A DNA stretch of 64,000 nt from Halicephalobus mephisto. Taxonomy: Eukaryota; Nematoda; Chromadorea; Rhabditida; Panagrolaimidae. The stretch is from assembly GCA_009193035.1 (NCBI GenBank), contig SWDT01000011.1, positions 1,116,001-1,180,000 of the forward strand, given 5' to 3'. Positions 33,929 through 47,459 of this stretch are shown piece after piece. Positions within the stretch are counted from its first letter, which is position 1. The number at the start of each line of letters is the position of its first letter. The translations under genes were made by a program, and so were the position numbers. The notes below the pieces were generated by a model that was not told the origin of the DNA, ran no database searches, and saw nothing but the letters and a program-made list of their open reading frames with translations.

Positions 33929-36900
33929 TTAATTTTTTTCTCTATCAATTCTCGAAGCTACAGTTTTAAATGCTCTTTTTACAGCAGTTTTCAAATTTAT
34001 CGTAGTTGATGTGCTTCCAATTGATCCTGTATCATCTGCATTCTGTTTCATCGGGATCACCCTCATCTGTTTCCCCTGGAACCGATGATAACTATTCAGT
34101 CTTTCTCCGAGGACAGTGACTTCAGTTATCGGATCTTTTTCCTAAAAATCATATCAGATAAAAAATCAAAAATAAATAATCCGAAATATCCTTAAAATAA
34201 ATTTTCAGAAATCCCTAAAATCCGCAGATTCAAATATTGATTTAAAAATTCCAAAAAAACTAAGAAATATAAAAATTTTAAAAATACTAAAAAATTCCAA
34301 AATTTCCAATTTTAAAATTTTCTATAAAATTCAAAAATTTCAAAATCGGAAAAATTTGAAAATTTTCTTGTAAAATTATTTCGGTTTCGTTAATTGAAAA
34401 TTTAATTATTTTCCAAAATTGTATTATAATTAAATTTAGGACCTTTAAGATTACGATATGTAGTGTAAAACACTGTAAAATTAATTTCCATATATGAAAT
34501 TATAAATAAATACTTCAAAAAAATACATAAATTACTTAATTAAAAATAGATTACTTTGTAATGAAGATTTTTAATTTTTAAAAATACTTACATTATAATC
34601 TGGATTACATCGATGGATATACACCGACGGATACGGAAGATATCCAACCTGCTTAGGAAATATTGTAAAACTAGTTTGTCCAATACCACTTTCTTTCATT
34701 TGTACAACTAAAAAATATTTAAAATTAAATTCAAAACAATTCAAATTTTAGGTTTAAAAATATTCAAAATTAAAATCTAAAATTAAATTCAAAAAATATT
34801 CAAAATTAAAATTAAAAATCAAATTCAAAAAATATTTAAAATTAAAATTAAAAATCAAATTCGATAAATATTCAAAATTATAAATTAAAGATTAAATTCA
34901 AAAAAATATTCAAAATTAAAATCTAAAAATTAAATTCCAAAAATATTCAAAATTAAAATCTAAAAATTAAATTCCAAAAATATTCAAAATTAAAATCTAA
35001 AAATTAAATTCCAAAAATATTCAAAATTAAAATCTAAAAATTAAATTCCAAAAATATTCAAAATTTAAATTTAAAAAACAAACCTGAATATTTATTACCA
35101 ACTGACCAATATTTAGGATCTGATTCTACAGTAGCCACAATTCTCGAGTCCGAATTATTAGATATAACTTTCAATGAAACAATAAGACTACATTCTTGAT
35201 TAACTTGACATAGTGGAAAATTTCCTGAGGGCACAATTTGAGGGCATATTTCATATTCTGCTTTACCAATATTTAATTCTTGTTTCCATTCAAAAATATA
35301 ATTTTTTTCAAAACCACAATTCGGCAAAAAACAAATATTTTCATTACCGTATTTTTCAGATCCTTTTAGTGATTTATAATTCAAAAATAATTCGTATTTA
35401 ATCGGAGTAGATTTGTCAATTTCAAAATTTGGCAATTCCCAAACAATTCTATGAGATGAATGAGCTTCGATAATACTCAATTCCGGATTTAGTAATTTCG
35501 CCAAAACAGGAATTTTCATAATTGATTGTTTTTGATGTAATTTCGCCTCTAGCAATATTATATTCAAAAAATTAAAATCATCTGATCTAGAAATATCCAA
35601 AGAAAATAAAACTTTCGATTCCATAATCGTAGTTGACATTTTCAAAGTCAAAATAGGCAAAAATTCAAATTCAATCAGCCATTTTTGATTCAACCATTCA
35701 ACTTGCAGTTGTCTTGTTGTTAAAATACTTTCTTCTGCAGAAAAATGCATTTCATCTATTGCAAGACACAAATAAACATCAATTTTTTTTTCTTCATGAG
35801 CTTCTAACGGTGGAATTTTAAGTAACAATTCATTTGTCCATTTAGAATCTGATAGAAATTCCATCAATCCATCTCCTTTGTAGGTAATTTTCAAATCAGA
35901 AGATTCTGGAATCGGATTTGTTCCTGCAGTAACACTTAGAGAAATCATTTGAGCAATACCAGCGAGAAGAGTCCCTAAAACAAATAATATTTAAAGATAA
36001 AAAAATTCAAAATTTTCTCACTATTATAGAAAACTTCGAAAATCTTTTTAATAAATCACAGAAAATTCTAAAAACTTCCAGAATCCCTATTTTTAGGTAC
36101 TGATTCTATTTTTACTCAATTTCGAAGAACTTTAAAAATCTTTTTAAGTTCTTTAAAATCACTAAAATTTTCTAATAAATCATAAAAGATTCTAAAAACT
36201 TCCAGAATTCATATTTTTAGGTACTCATTCTATTTTTATTGAATTTCAAAACTACAACCTATAAAATTCAGAAATATTTCAATATTTTTCATTAAATTTC
36301 CGAACAATTCTAAAACCTCCTCTAAAGTGTAAAAATTTCCAAAATTTTCTACAGTAATCTAACAATAAAAACAAAAATTTAAACTAACCTGGTTTCTGTT
36401 TCAATGTCACATTTGGCTTTCTTAGATCAATCGACAAATACACATTTTCCAAAATCGGAAAATCAACGATGCATTGTTGATAATGAAGCAAAAACTTCAA
36501 TGATGGACCTACCGTAATCTCAATATGATTCAATCCAAATGATCCAACTTGATTAGCTGTAGTTTTCAATTCTACCGTATTCAATCCAGGATTAATATTA
36601 ATTTTTTCTTCAACAACAAAAATCGGAGAATTTTCTTCTATTTCATTTATGGAATTTTTCATCACATCTTTATAATCATCTTTCGCTTTTAATCCTTTAG
36701 TTTTCGCAATACATCGAGAAGTATTCGGATCCGGCATCTGGAAAAACATTAAAGTAAAATCACACTATTGTAAAAAAATGAAATTTTCAAAACTTCAAAA
36801 ATCAAAGTAGTTAAAAAATTTCTACTTTGCATAATAACGATTTCATAATTGATCATATATGGAATTTTTATGAAATCGTCTCAATAAGAATTTTTAAAAC

Positions 36901-39900
36901 TTCAAAAATTAAAATAATTTAATAATTTCTACTTTGCATAATAACGATTTCATAATTTTACAAAATTTCATAATCGATCATATATGAAATTTTTATAAAA
37001 TCGTCTCAATAAAAATTTCCGAAACTTTTTAAGAACCCAACTGGCTTAAAGTTGTTATTTTTTAAACAATGACTATTTCGTAATTAATTTTTTAAAACTA
37101 CATTCTTTCTGAACAAATCTAAAATACTCTTGACCAGAGTTATATAGAATATAACACCTTCCATTTACCTTTCAAGCCTAATTTCCACATATGATAGTAC
37201 TAATAAATATCCAAAAAATCAAAATTAACACTCAAATTCTACTAAAAATTAATTAATTTCGTCATAAAGTAAAATAAAATTCAAAAAACTCACATGGCAA
37301 GAAAACAATGGACCTAATGGTTCCGTTGTGTACTTAGTCAACTTCTTAAATACCATCTTGACATTACAATCAGTCCATGAAAATCCATACTGATTAAGTA
37401 AGGTAATTTTTAAAGACATTTTAGCATTTAATAAACTAAAAATAAATAATTCCGATATTTTCTGGATCAAAATAGGAAAATCCGTTGGAACGCCAAAGTC
37501 AAAATTGTACCTAAAATTTCAAATATAAATAACCAAATTTCAACTAAATTATAACTTGTTTTAATACACAAAAATTCAATTGTAAAAATTTTAGCGTTTT
37601 GTAAATTTTAAAATTCTGAATCGAACGGTATATGATATTCCAAATTTCAGTTGGATTTTATATATGAAAAGTCATTTTGGAGAACAATTTGCAATCAAAT
37701 TCGAAAAATGATTGTAATTTAATTTCTAAAAAACTTGGAAGGACATTAATACATCCACCACAAAGTACATGGAAAGACCTATAAAATGAGACACGAACCA
37801 CTTTGCGTTTTTTGAGATCTCTAAAAACTTTAAATAAGTCTTATTTTTAATAATAAAAGTCTTATTTTTAATAATAAAAGTCTTATTTTTAAAAATATAA
37901 GTCTTATTTTTAATAATAAAAGTCTTATTTTTAAAAATATAAGTCTTATTTTTAATAATAAAAGTCTTATTTTTAAAATATAAGTCTTATTTTTAAGAAT
38001 ATGTCTTATTTTTAAAAATACTAGTTTTTCAAAAAATAATTAATCTATCTTACTAGATAGATTTACTTCATTTTTTAATTAATTTATTTTTAATTTTCAA
38101 AGAAACTTACATTTTTATTTCATTTCCATTCTTTTTTGCTTCTTTCATCAACAATTCACTGTATTTCTGTCTTTCTTCAACATTATCACTTTTCCTACTC
38201 AACAACAGGATAACCTTCATCCACATGTCTTTGTTTTTTTTCAAATCATCAGGAAATAATTCCAATCCTGTTCTGCAAGTTTCCACCAAAACCTCGACCA
38301 TAGGGCAATTTCCGAACAAGTTGTTCAATAATTTCATAAAAGTTAATTTTTTTTCGTTATTTGATGACATTTCTCTAAAAAAAATAAAATTAATTTTAAA
38401 TAATTTAAAACTTACTTATAAACTTCAAAAAGATATTTCAAAAACACTGAAGCAGATTTATTCCATTCAAATTCTTTTAAAATTTGAATTCCATCAATTA
38501 AGACGTATTCTGTAAGTTCTTCCAGATTTTTTCCTTGATCCGGCGATCCTTCAAGTTGACTTCTTTCCAAAAATGTCCTCCGAAGTACATTCAGCAATTC
38601 CGCCGTTTTAGATCCAAGGATATCCGCATTCCTCTGAGCTACCGTAGCCTTCAACCAAGAAGCAATTGCTTTCCTAGCTTGTGGTTCAGAACAAGCAAAT
38701 ACTTCATACAACTAAAAAATTAAAAAGTAAAAAATTAAAATTAAAATTAAAAAAGTAAATAAATAAAATTCTTAAAAACTTCTAAAATTTCGACAAAAAA
38801 TATAAAAAAATAAAAACTTTCATGGTTTTTTTTTTGAATTTTCGACAAAAAATTTTAAAAATATTTGAAAACTAAACTCACACTGTTGCATTTCAAACTA
38901 ATTAAATGACAGACAATATTCTGATCTTGAGTCAAGTTTCTTAAAGGAACAAAAAGTTGTTCAACGAGTTCTATCACGTCCGTCAGTATTGCAGCCACCC
39001 ATATTCTGAACAAAACAGCATCATGTTCAATTCCAAGTTCATAAATCTCCGTTCTCAGATTCTGAATCGTACAACTAGCACATTTCAACATTATATTCGC
39101 AAAATCGTTTTTTAACATCATCTGAGTCGTTTCTGTCGTTCTTGGAGAAACCGGCGAAGCTGTTCTTGTAATTCTACTATTGTATATAAAAATAAAACTA
39201 AGAATCTGATTAGCCAATAAAAACGTCCTTAATTCAATAAGGGACACATTTTCCGCCACTCCTTCTACATGAGTCAACAACCTCAACAACGGACAAGTTT
39301 CTCCAAAAGATTGTTCCCGGAGGGCTTGTAGCCATTGTGGTCGATTTTCTAAAAATTCATAAACAATTAAATTTCAGACTTTTTATAACTTAAAAAACTA
39401 AAAAATTCAAAATTTCAATTTCAATTTTGAGTTTTTATTTCAAATTAAACATCTACAAATTTAATTACTGTATTTTATATATTTTTAAAGTCTAAAATTA
39501 GACTTTTAAAATCAAGAAATTTAATATAATTTTAAAACCAAAAAAATATAAATTATAATTTCAAAATAAAACAATTTAAATTATAATTTTAAAGTCGAAG
39601 AAATTTAAATTATAATTTTAAAATAAAACAATTTAAATTGTAATTTCAAAATAAAACAATTTAAATTATAATTTCAAAATAAAACAATTTAAATTATAAT
39701 TTTAAAATCGAAAAAATTTAAATTATAATTTTAGAGTCGAAAAAATTTAAATTGTAATTTTAAAACTGAAGAAATTTAAATTGTAATTTTAAAATAAAAC
39801 AATAAAACCATACCTTTAGAATTCTTGATGGTTTCATTCACCAACGAGTCGATTTTGTCCAATTCTGAACTAACTGCATCGTAGAGACTTAGATTCCAGA

Positions 39901-41617
39901 AAAATCTGCATAAATTAAACTGCTGATTCACAAACGTCGTCAGATTCCACGAATCACTTTCCAAATTTCCTTTCAGTTGGACGTATGATTTTTCATAATT
40001 CAACAAAAATCGATCTAAACTAGCAATGAACGTTTGAGAAATCTTCTGTCGCATTTCAGAAGATGTCGAAGAAACTTCATCACAAACTTCAACAAGTCTA
40101 AAAATTTAAGAAATATTTAGAAAGTTTAAAAAAAATAAAATAATAAAAATAATGGAAAAATTAAAATTAAAATAATAAAAATTTAAAAAATTTAAATTTA
40201 AATGAAAAAAATTTAAAAAAGTAAAATTTAAATAAAAAACTTTAAAAAAGTGAAATTTTAAAAATCGAAATTTAAATTTAAAAAAACTTAAAAAATTAGA
40301 TTTCATTATTTAAATTTTTTAATTTTACTATTTAAATTTAAAAACCTAAAAATTTAAATAATAATAAATAAATAAAACCAACTTTTCTTGATGTTTTGCA
40401 AAATCTGATTTGAGTTTTTCCAAAACTGAACCTCGATTTTTTTTTTCTCTTGCTTTCGAACTGTCGAAAATTATTAACCAATGCAAATTTTGGGCTTTGT
40501 TTAGTTGTCCAAACCATTCGCTGACTTTGTGTCTGATATTTAAACGATATTCTTCAATACTCTGAAATTCCATTCGTCGTCGAAAATTAAAAAAAAAACA
40601 AACCGAAACATAAACAAAAAAAACGTGAACGAAAGCCACGGATTCACAGTAGGACACTTCTCCTGATTGCCAAATGAGGTCTTCAGAGTACGGTACGAGC
40701 TTCAGTTCGAAGTTTGTTTCGACCGGTTTCTCGTTTCTGAATTACATTATTTAAAAAATTAATATTTTTACAAAATAATTCTGAAAAAAATTTCAAAATT
40801 CAAGAACAGAAAATTCCAACATTTTATAGGATTTTTTAATGGAATTTTTCATTGAATTCTGTAATCTTTTAAAATTCTTCATGAGATTCTGAGACTCTGT
40901 AATTTCAAAATTACTGAAATATTCTAATTTTCGCTGGATTTCGAAAATTTCGGAATTTCAGGAGTTTTTGCTGGATTTTAAAACCTTTCGAAATTACTGA
41001 AATATTCAAATTTTCACTGGATTTTGGAATTTTTTAGAGAATTTCAGAGTTCTAGGAATTTTTTCTGGATTTCGAAATCTTTCGAAATTCTTCACAGAAT
41101 CCCAGAAGCTTCCATAACTTCCAACTAGATTCCAAGACTATGAAGTCCTGACATGTCCACTGAAACCTAAAAAATCCCTAAAGCATCTTTTAGAAAGTTC
41201 CGGGAGTTTCAATTCTGAAAAGTCTGAATATTTTACTAAATTTTAGGAACTCTATCAAACTCTAGTTACTTTCGAACATTGTTATGAAATTTTTTAAGAT
41301 CTCAGAACCTTAGACCGAACTTCAGAGATTTCGAAAAAAATCGAATTTATATAAAAACAAAAAACTAAATCCAAACCTCCTCCACACAAGTCTGCCCTTG
41401 CCCAAGGCATTCTGGATGCTGTCTACATGCTTGTGGAAGCACTGTTCGTTGCCGTTCCCTGGAACAAAAAACGGATAAGTTTTATTTTTTATATAAAAAA
41501 TAATTTTCAATTTTACTTTTTATATGAAAAATAATTTTCGATTTTATTTAAAAAAAACTTACAAGATATTTGAATTGCGCACTTTCGACGGGCCTTCAGA
41601 AGCTGGCAATCTTCCAT
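33929..41617 (-). CDS. trpp-10: TRAPPC10 homologue, TRAPPII complex subunit
   Basis: Thirteen exons on the minus strand: 41563-41617, 41377-41458, 40604-40736, 40561-40383, 40097-39814, 39348-38882, 38711-38416, 38374-38111, 37510-37294, 36737-36389, 35974-35084, 34707-34592, 34141-33929, giving 1181 aa (human TRAPPC10 about 1259). All joins keep frame. N-terminal landmarks fit TRAPPC10: WFGQLNKAQNLHWLIIFDSS and KLKSDFAKHQEK. The middle is helical (SYVQLKGNLESDSWNL, FFWNLSLYDAVSSELDKID), followed by a beta-sandwich-rich C-terminal half (NINPGLNTVELKTT, GSFGLNHIEITVG). TRAPPII acts as a GEF for Rab11/Rab1-type GTPases at the Golgi. The identification comes from these motifs and overall order, without alignment. 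The gene is head to head with aps-3, sharing a 218-bp promoter region. Confidence 0.85.
34690..35080. repeat. Intron 11 tandem repeat of trpp-10
   Basis: About 36-bp units of ATTCAAAATTAAAATCTAAA followed by AATTAAATTCCAAAAAT, nearly identical in the last four copies, so the expansion is recent. Confidence 0.85.
36750..37293. other. Intron 9 of trpp-10
   Basis: A 556-bp intron (36738-37293) with two copies of a block that reads, in the sense of the gene, TTGAGACGATTT(C/T)ATAAAA (about 36872-36891 and 36988-37010). This resembles the GTCGAGACC motif of plus-strand introns. Confidence 0.6.
37835..38015. repeat. Intron 8 tandem repeat of trpp-10
   Basis: About nine 19-20 bp units of AAAGTCTTATTTTTAATAAT. 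Confidence 0.9.
39490..39800. repeat. Intron 5 tandem repeat of trpp-10
   Basis: About eleven units of roughly 28 bp: TTTAAATTATAATTTTAAAA then CAAACAAT or TCGAAAAAA. Confidence 0.85.
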
Positions 41618-41835
41618 GGGAGCATCGACCGTGGATATATGGATTTAAAAAAGCGGATTCTAGGATTCTGGATCGAGAACAGGAATAGATAAGACAGACC
41701 GCGTGTTTCGAACTGGTCTGATGCCAGTCCAAAGAACTCGCGCTCTCTCATCGCGAAAAAACTGACTTAATTTTTTTTATTTTATTTATTCAATTTTTTT
41801 TATTATTTTATTGTCTTTGTTTATTCCTTGCTACC
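41618..41835. promoter_or_regulatory. Shared divergent promoter region of trpp-10 and aps-3
   Basis: Only 218 bp separate the two start codons, which point away from each other. The sequence is not repetitive and contains a hairpin ACTGGTCTGATGCCAGT, a GATAAG site and a GCGCTCTCTCATCGCGAA block followed by a T-rich stretch. No TATA box is evident. Confidence 0.6.
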
Positions 41836-43248
41836 ATGATCAAAGCCATATTAGTTTTCAACAATCACGGAAAGCCGAGACTTTTGAAATTTTACACAAG
41901 ATATGTAAGTTTGTTTTTTGTTTGGATTTCATCGATTTTCGTTTAAGATTAAACTTTATATATTGATTTTTGTTTAAAATTAAAAGTTGATATATTTATT
42001 CTCGTTTAAACCAAAAATTAATATGTCAATTTTTATCTTGATCGAATTTTAATATTATTTTGTGTAAAAACTAAAATTTTATATATTTACTTTTAAACCA
42101 AAAATCCTGTATTTTTTTATTCCAGGTGAATTTTATGTATTTATTGTTATTTTAGATGAATTTTATATAGGAGTTTTATTTTAAAATGTTTTGTATTGGT
42201 TTTTGTGAAAACTAAAAGCTGATATATGAATCCTCATCCATAGTGGCTTTTCAGACGGAAGAAGAACAACAGCACATCGTCAGGGAAACATTCCAATTAG
42301 TTTCGAAACGAGACGACAATGTTTGTAATTTTCTAGAAGGCGGGACGTTGATCGGCGGATCTGACTACAAACTGATATATCGACATTATGCCACGTTGTA
42401 TTTCGTTTTCTGTGTGGACTCATCCGAGAGCGAACTCGGGATTTTGGATCTGATTCAAGTTTTTGTTGAAACTTTGGACAGGAAATTCGAAAATGTTTGC
42501 GAATTGGATCTGATATTCCACGTCGAGCAGGTCCACCACATCCTGAACGAGCTGGTCATGGGCGGAATGGTGCTAGAGACCAACATGCACGAAATCATGA
42601 CTAGAATTAAGGAACAAGACGAGTTAGAGAAGAAAGAGGTCGGGTTTTTGGTTTATTATTTGATGAATTTGGATTTTTCAGTTTTGAAACGAAAGTTGTG
42701 GAATCAGATTCTTACTGGATTCTACAGCTTTAGAGAATCCATTAAGAATTCCTAGAACTTTTTAGAATTCTTAAAATATTTCTGAATCTTAGAAACTTCT
42801 AGAATTAGTTGTTTCTTAAATTTGAGGACTTTCCAGGATCCGTTCAAAATTCTTAAAATATTTCTGAATCTTAGAAACTTCTAGAATCCGTTCTTTCTTA
42901 GATTTGAGAACTTTCCGGAATTCTTAAAATATTTCTGAATCTTTTGGAAATTTCAGGAATCGAATTTCTGGTAGATTTCGAAACTTTCCAGAATTTTGTA
43001 AAAATTTTTACAACCAACTTTTAAAATTTCAATTTTTATAAAATTCTGGAAATTCGTGTCTGGACTGTTTTACAATAATATTTATTTTTGATTTTTAATG
43101 TTATAAATTATGATTTTTCCAGTCCGGGATTGTGGCTGCCCCAGCTCGAGCCGTGTCTGCAGTGAAGAACATGAACATTTCGCAACAAATCAAGGATCTC
43201 AAGTTGCCCGATTTGCCGTCTTTCGGAAATTTCAAGAATCCTTTTTAA
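41836..43248 (+). CDS. aps-3: AP-3 complex sigma subunit
   Basis: Three exons, 41836-41904, 42255-42638, 43123-43248, give 192 aa, against 193 in human AP3S1. The sequence is strongly conserved: MIKAILVFNNHGKPRLLKFY, VSKRDDNVCNFLEGGTLIGG, IYRHYATLYFVFCVDSSESE and LIFHVEQVHHILNELVMGGM. The last exon encodes the family C-terminus (APARAVSAVKNMNIS and KLPDLPSFGNF). Exon 2 is taken to start after TTTTCAG at 42254; a longer in-frame open reading frame before it is intron. The small sigma subunit stabilises the AP-3 core, which sorts cargo from endosomes to lysosome-related organelles (gut granules in nematodes). The donor of exon 2 (GAG/GTCGGG) is weaker than usual. AATAAA at about 43310. Confidence 0.96.
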
Positions 43249-44055
43249 ATGTAAATTATTAAAAAAAAAGTAATTTTTAAATGTAAATTATTAAAAAAAA
43301 TAATTTTTAAATAAATTTCGAAATTTTTTAAAATTTAATTTTTGAAAATATCGAAATGGAGATGTGTTATGACAGGAACGAAAATTGATTTAATTGGTTT
43401 CGAAATAGACCCGAACGGTTCGATGGACGATCCGTGATTTCTGTCTTTCGGAATCAAACAAATGCCCGTCTTCCGTAATTAGTGCTTTTGTATCTCTTCT
43501 CAGTTTCATGACTTGACCGAAAATCCGTTACAACCCTGTTTTGGAAAATTTGAAACAAATTGACTTGAAATTTTTCCAAAATTTTCAAAATTATTCCAAA
43601 TTTTTTAAAAATTTTTTTAAAAATATTTTTCAATTTTTCCCAAATTTTAAAATGTTTTAAAAATATTTTTCAATTTTTCCCAAATTTTTAAATTTTTTCA
43701 AATTTTTTAAAAATATTTTTTAATTTTTTTTAAAAATTTTTTCGAGTTTTTTAAAAATATTTTTCAATTTTTCCAATTTTTTAAAATATTTTTATTTTTT
43801 TTAATAATTTAATTTTAAAAATAACGTTTAAATGCAAAAATTCTGAGTTTGAAATTTCTCTTTGAGACCATTTCATACTTTGTTTATTTTGATTTTTATA
43901 ATTCAGATTTTGAATGGACAATTGACGAATCAAAATGATTTTCTTTCGGATGAGAAAACAGCGTAAAACGTCCAAATAGGTTCCCGCGATCTTTTGGCCA
44001 TTCTTCAGAAATGGATTAAACGTCCATAAACGGGTATACCTTCAATATTCAAAAA

Positions 44056-45071
44056 GGCTGTATGACGGTTGTTTCCCAGCGGTATTTGTTCCTCAGCGAT
44101 GTGTGTTCCCCGACGATATTTGCTCCCCCTCGATAATTGTTTCCCAGCAATAGTAGTTTCCTGAATATATCTATATCCCTTCGGCATTTATATCCTTAAA
44201 GATATCTGTTCTTTTTTGGTATTTACATCCTCAAAGATATCTGTTTTTTTTTTGTATTTATATCCTCAAAGATATCTGTTTTTTTTGTATTTATATCTTC
44301 AAAGATATCTGTTCCCCATTTGACAGTGTTCCCCCTCGATAATTGTTTCCCAGCGATAGTAGTTTCCTGAATATATCTATTTCCCTTCGGCATTTGCTTC
44401 TTAGCGATATCTGTTCTTTTTTGATATTTACATCCTTAAAGATATCTGTTTTTTGGTATTTATATCTTCAACGATATCTGTTCCCCATTTGACAGTGTTC
44501 TCCCTCGATAATTATTTCTCAGGGATAGTTGTTTCCTAAATATATCTATATCCCTTCGGCATTTGCTTCTTAGCGATATTTACTTTTGGTTGATATTTAT
44601 ATCCCTAGTGATGTCTGTTACTCTTTTAACAGTGGTTTTCAATGATATTTGCTCCTCAGCGATAGTTTTTTCCTGGTGATATCTGTTCCTCTTCGACAGT
44701 CGCCTTCCAGCGACATTCGCTCCTCATTTTCCTCTTTTTCAACTCTTCCTAATTTCGAAATTCTTTTTAAATCACTATTTTTCTTACTTAACTAAGTTAT
44801 TAAGTTGATTTAAATATTAAAAAAGTAATATAAAAACGAAATAAATGAGATAAATCTTGTGACATAGAGGAAGCAAATGTTGTACGATCTCCCAATGACA
44901 TTCGTTCTTCGTTTTTTTTTCGATTTTCACTGATTTCGAAATTCTTTCTTTTTAAATTACTATTTTTCTTACTTAACTAAATTATTAAATTAATTTAAAT
45001 ATTAAAAAAGTAATATAAAAAAATAAATGAAATAAATTTTGTGACATAGAGGAAGCAAATGTTGTACAGCC
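44056..45071. mobile_element. MITE-like element (copy C, about 1.0 kb) with 18-bp internal repeat
   Basis: It starts with GGCTGTATGACGGTTGTTTC and ends with GAAGCAAATGTTGTACAGCC, which are near inverted copies. The left two thirds is an array of about 18-bp degenerate units (CAGCGATATTTGTTCCC type, shifting to AAAGATATCTGTTTTTT). The right third is two direct copies of about 180 bp, each running from ACATTCGTTC-like sequence through CTTACTTAACTAA to CATAGAGGAAGCAAATGTTG. No coding capacity. Confidence 0.75.
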
Positions 45072-46369
45072 TGGTCTTCGATAATTCAGAAATGCCCAGT
45101 CTCCAACAGGTTTGAATGGCCGATTTGTGGTCGGGTTTCACCTGAAAGGAGAGCTATTTTGTCGATTCCGTCCTCAAGAAAGAGATGTTTGATTCGCAAA
45201 TATCGGCGCCGCTCTCGTCCCAAACTCCATCACGAACAAATTAAATTTTTTCGTTTTCTTCAAATTTTAAAAACAAAATTGGCGCCAATTTACGTTTGAA
45301 AATGGAAATTTTCGTTTGTCTGTTTTGTTAGAATTTTAATTTTATACAAATTTAAAATTTTTTAATTTTATTTTAAATTTAAAATTTTTTAATTTTATTT
45401 TAAATTTAAATATTTCAATTTTATTTAAATTTAAATTTCTTAATTTTATACAAATTTAAAAATTTTAATTTTATTTAAATTTTAAATTTTTTAATTTCAT
45501 TTAAAATTTAAATATTTTAAAAATTCTAATTTTTCGATGATGTTTGTATTCGATTTTGGGAAATTCAATGAACTTCAGGGAGATTCTAGAATCTTCCATT
45601 AAGTTCTAAAAAATCCAAAAATTTCCTAAATTCAAAAATATTAAAAAATCTAAAATATAAAAATATAAAAATATATAAAATTTAAAAAATTTAAAAAATT
45701 TAAAAATTTAAAATATAAAAATTTTAAAAAACTAAAGAATTTAAAAAAAATCAAAAATATTTCGAAATTTAAAAATAAAAAATTTTCTGATTTTTCATTG
45801 GATTTTGAAATCCTAGAAATTTCCAGAAGATTCTAATATTACGAAATTAGATAAAAAGATAATTTAAAATTGATTTTTTTTGTTTTCATTTTTCGAAAGA
45901 CATTCCATCCATTTTTGAGGATAGAAGACGGAAGAACAGATTCGATTTTGATCTTATCAATTGTCTCGAAAAAGGAATGTCTTTTTTGATTTTTATTTTT
46001 TTTGATTTTTTTTTAATTTTAATTTTTTTTGATTTTAATTTTTTGATTTTTATTATTTTTTTTTTAATTTTAATTTTTTTTTTTGATTTTAATTTTAATT
46101 TTTTTTTTTGATTTTAATTTTTTTTTTTTGAATGTGATTCCTTGGCAAAAAAGACCTTCTTGAAAATCCTCTTGAACTCGACCTCAAAAGAGGAAGGAGG
46201 GGATCGTCGGATCGTTTACATTTGCCGATCGCTGACCAAAAACGGTTTTTTTTTTTCGAAAAAAAATTAGATTTTTTTGAATTTCTGTTTGCCAAAAAAG
46301 TAGGATTCTGTTGAGTCATTTTTCAAATTTTGTTGTTCTTTGGAAATTTCAAAATCCTAAAAATCGAAA

Positions 46370-47130
46370 AATTTAAAAATTCGTGTCGGGACCATTTTAA
46401 AAAATAATTTTATTTTTGTTGGAAAATTAAATTTTTTTTAAAGTTTCTAAAATTCAAAGATAAGTTCGGAATCCTCGAAAGTTGAAAATTATGAAATATT
46501 CTGAAAATTCGCGTCGGGACCATTTTAAAAATTTTATTTTTTATTTTTATAGAAGCTAGAATACTGTAGAAACTTTTGGAATCTTCCAGAATCCAAGGAC
46601 AAGTTCTGGAACTATTTGAAATTGAAAATTTTGGAAATTCGCGTCGGGACCGTTTCGTAGAAAATTATTGTTTTTAACTTTTGCAACGAGATTAGCTCCC
46701 TATAACAGCTTCTAGAATCTTCCAGAATCGAATAGAACATTCTGGAACTATCTGAAATTGAAAATTATAAAATATCCTAAAGATTCGTGTCGGGATCATT
46801 TTATAAAAGATATTTATTTTCGATTTTTTAATAACTTTAATTTTAAAAGTAATATTTAATATCGAAAATTACAAATTTCTAAAATTTTCAAATTTTCGTG
46901 TCGGGACCACTTAAAAATCCTCGACTTTCTCGTCAGGACCATTTCGTAAAAGATATTTATTTTCGATTTTTTTAATAACTTTAATTTCAAAAATAATATT
47001 TAAAATCAAAAATTTCTAAAATTTTTTAACTTTCGTGTCGGGACCATTTTTACAAATTCCCTATTTTCTCGTCAGGACCATTTTATAAAAGATATTTATT
47101 TTTGATTTTTTAATAACTTTGAAATTCTCA
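46370..47130 (+). repeat. Array of GTGTCGGGACC-containing units
   Basis: About seven units of roughly 110-150 bp, each with TTCGTGTCGGGACCATTT at about 46381, 46508, 46638, 46785, 46895 and 47032 and a following TATTTATTTTCGATTTTTTA block. All are in plus-strand orientation. Confidence 0.75.
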
Positions 47131-47459
47131 ATTGTTGGAAATCCGAAATTTAATTTTTTTGATTTTTATTTTTATTTTTATTTTTTATTTTTTATTGTTT
47201 TAGTGGATTTGTTATCAAAGTTCGGACAAAAAAAATTACAACTATTTCCTTCAAATCGGGACTTTTAGGATTGATTTTGTTTGACATGTGCCTCGAACTA
47301 AACTGGCTTGACTGATAAAATTCACTTCTTGATTCCGATTGCCCAACTTCGAATCAATGTCAGTCAGCACCAGCTGGGAACCATAAACCCAAATTCTCGA
47401 TTTTATGCTCATTTTGAATTTTCTTCGGTTTTCAATCTTTTATTAAACTAAAATTCCGT

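Noticed and set aside
46095..46319. 74-aa basic open frame on the minus strand
   Set aside because: Lys/Ser-rich product of poly-T tracts; no homology features.
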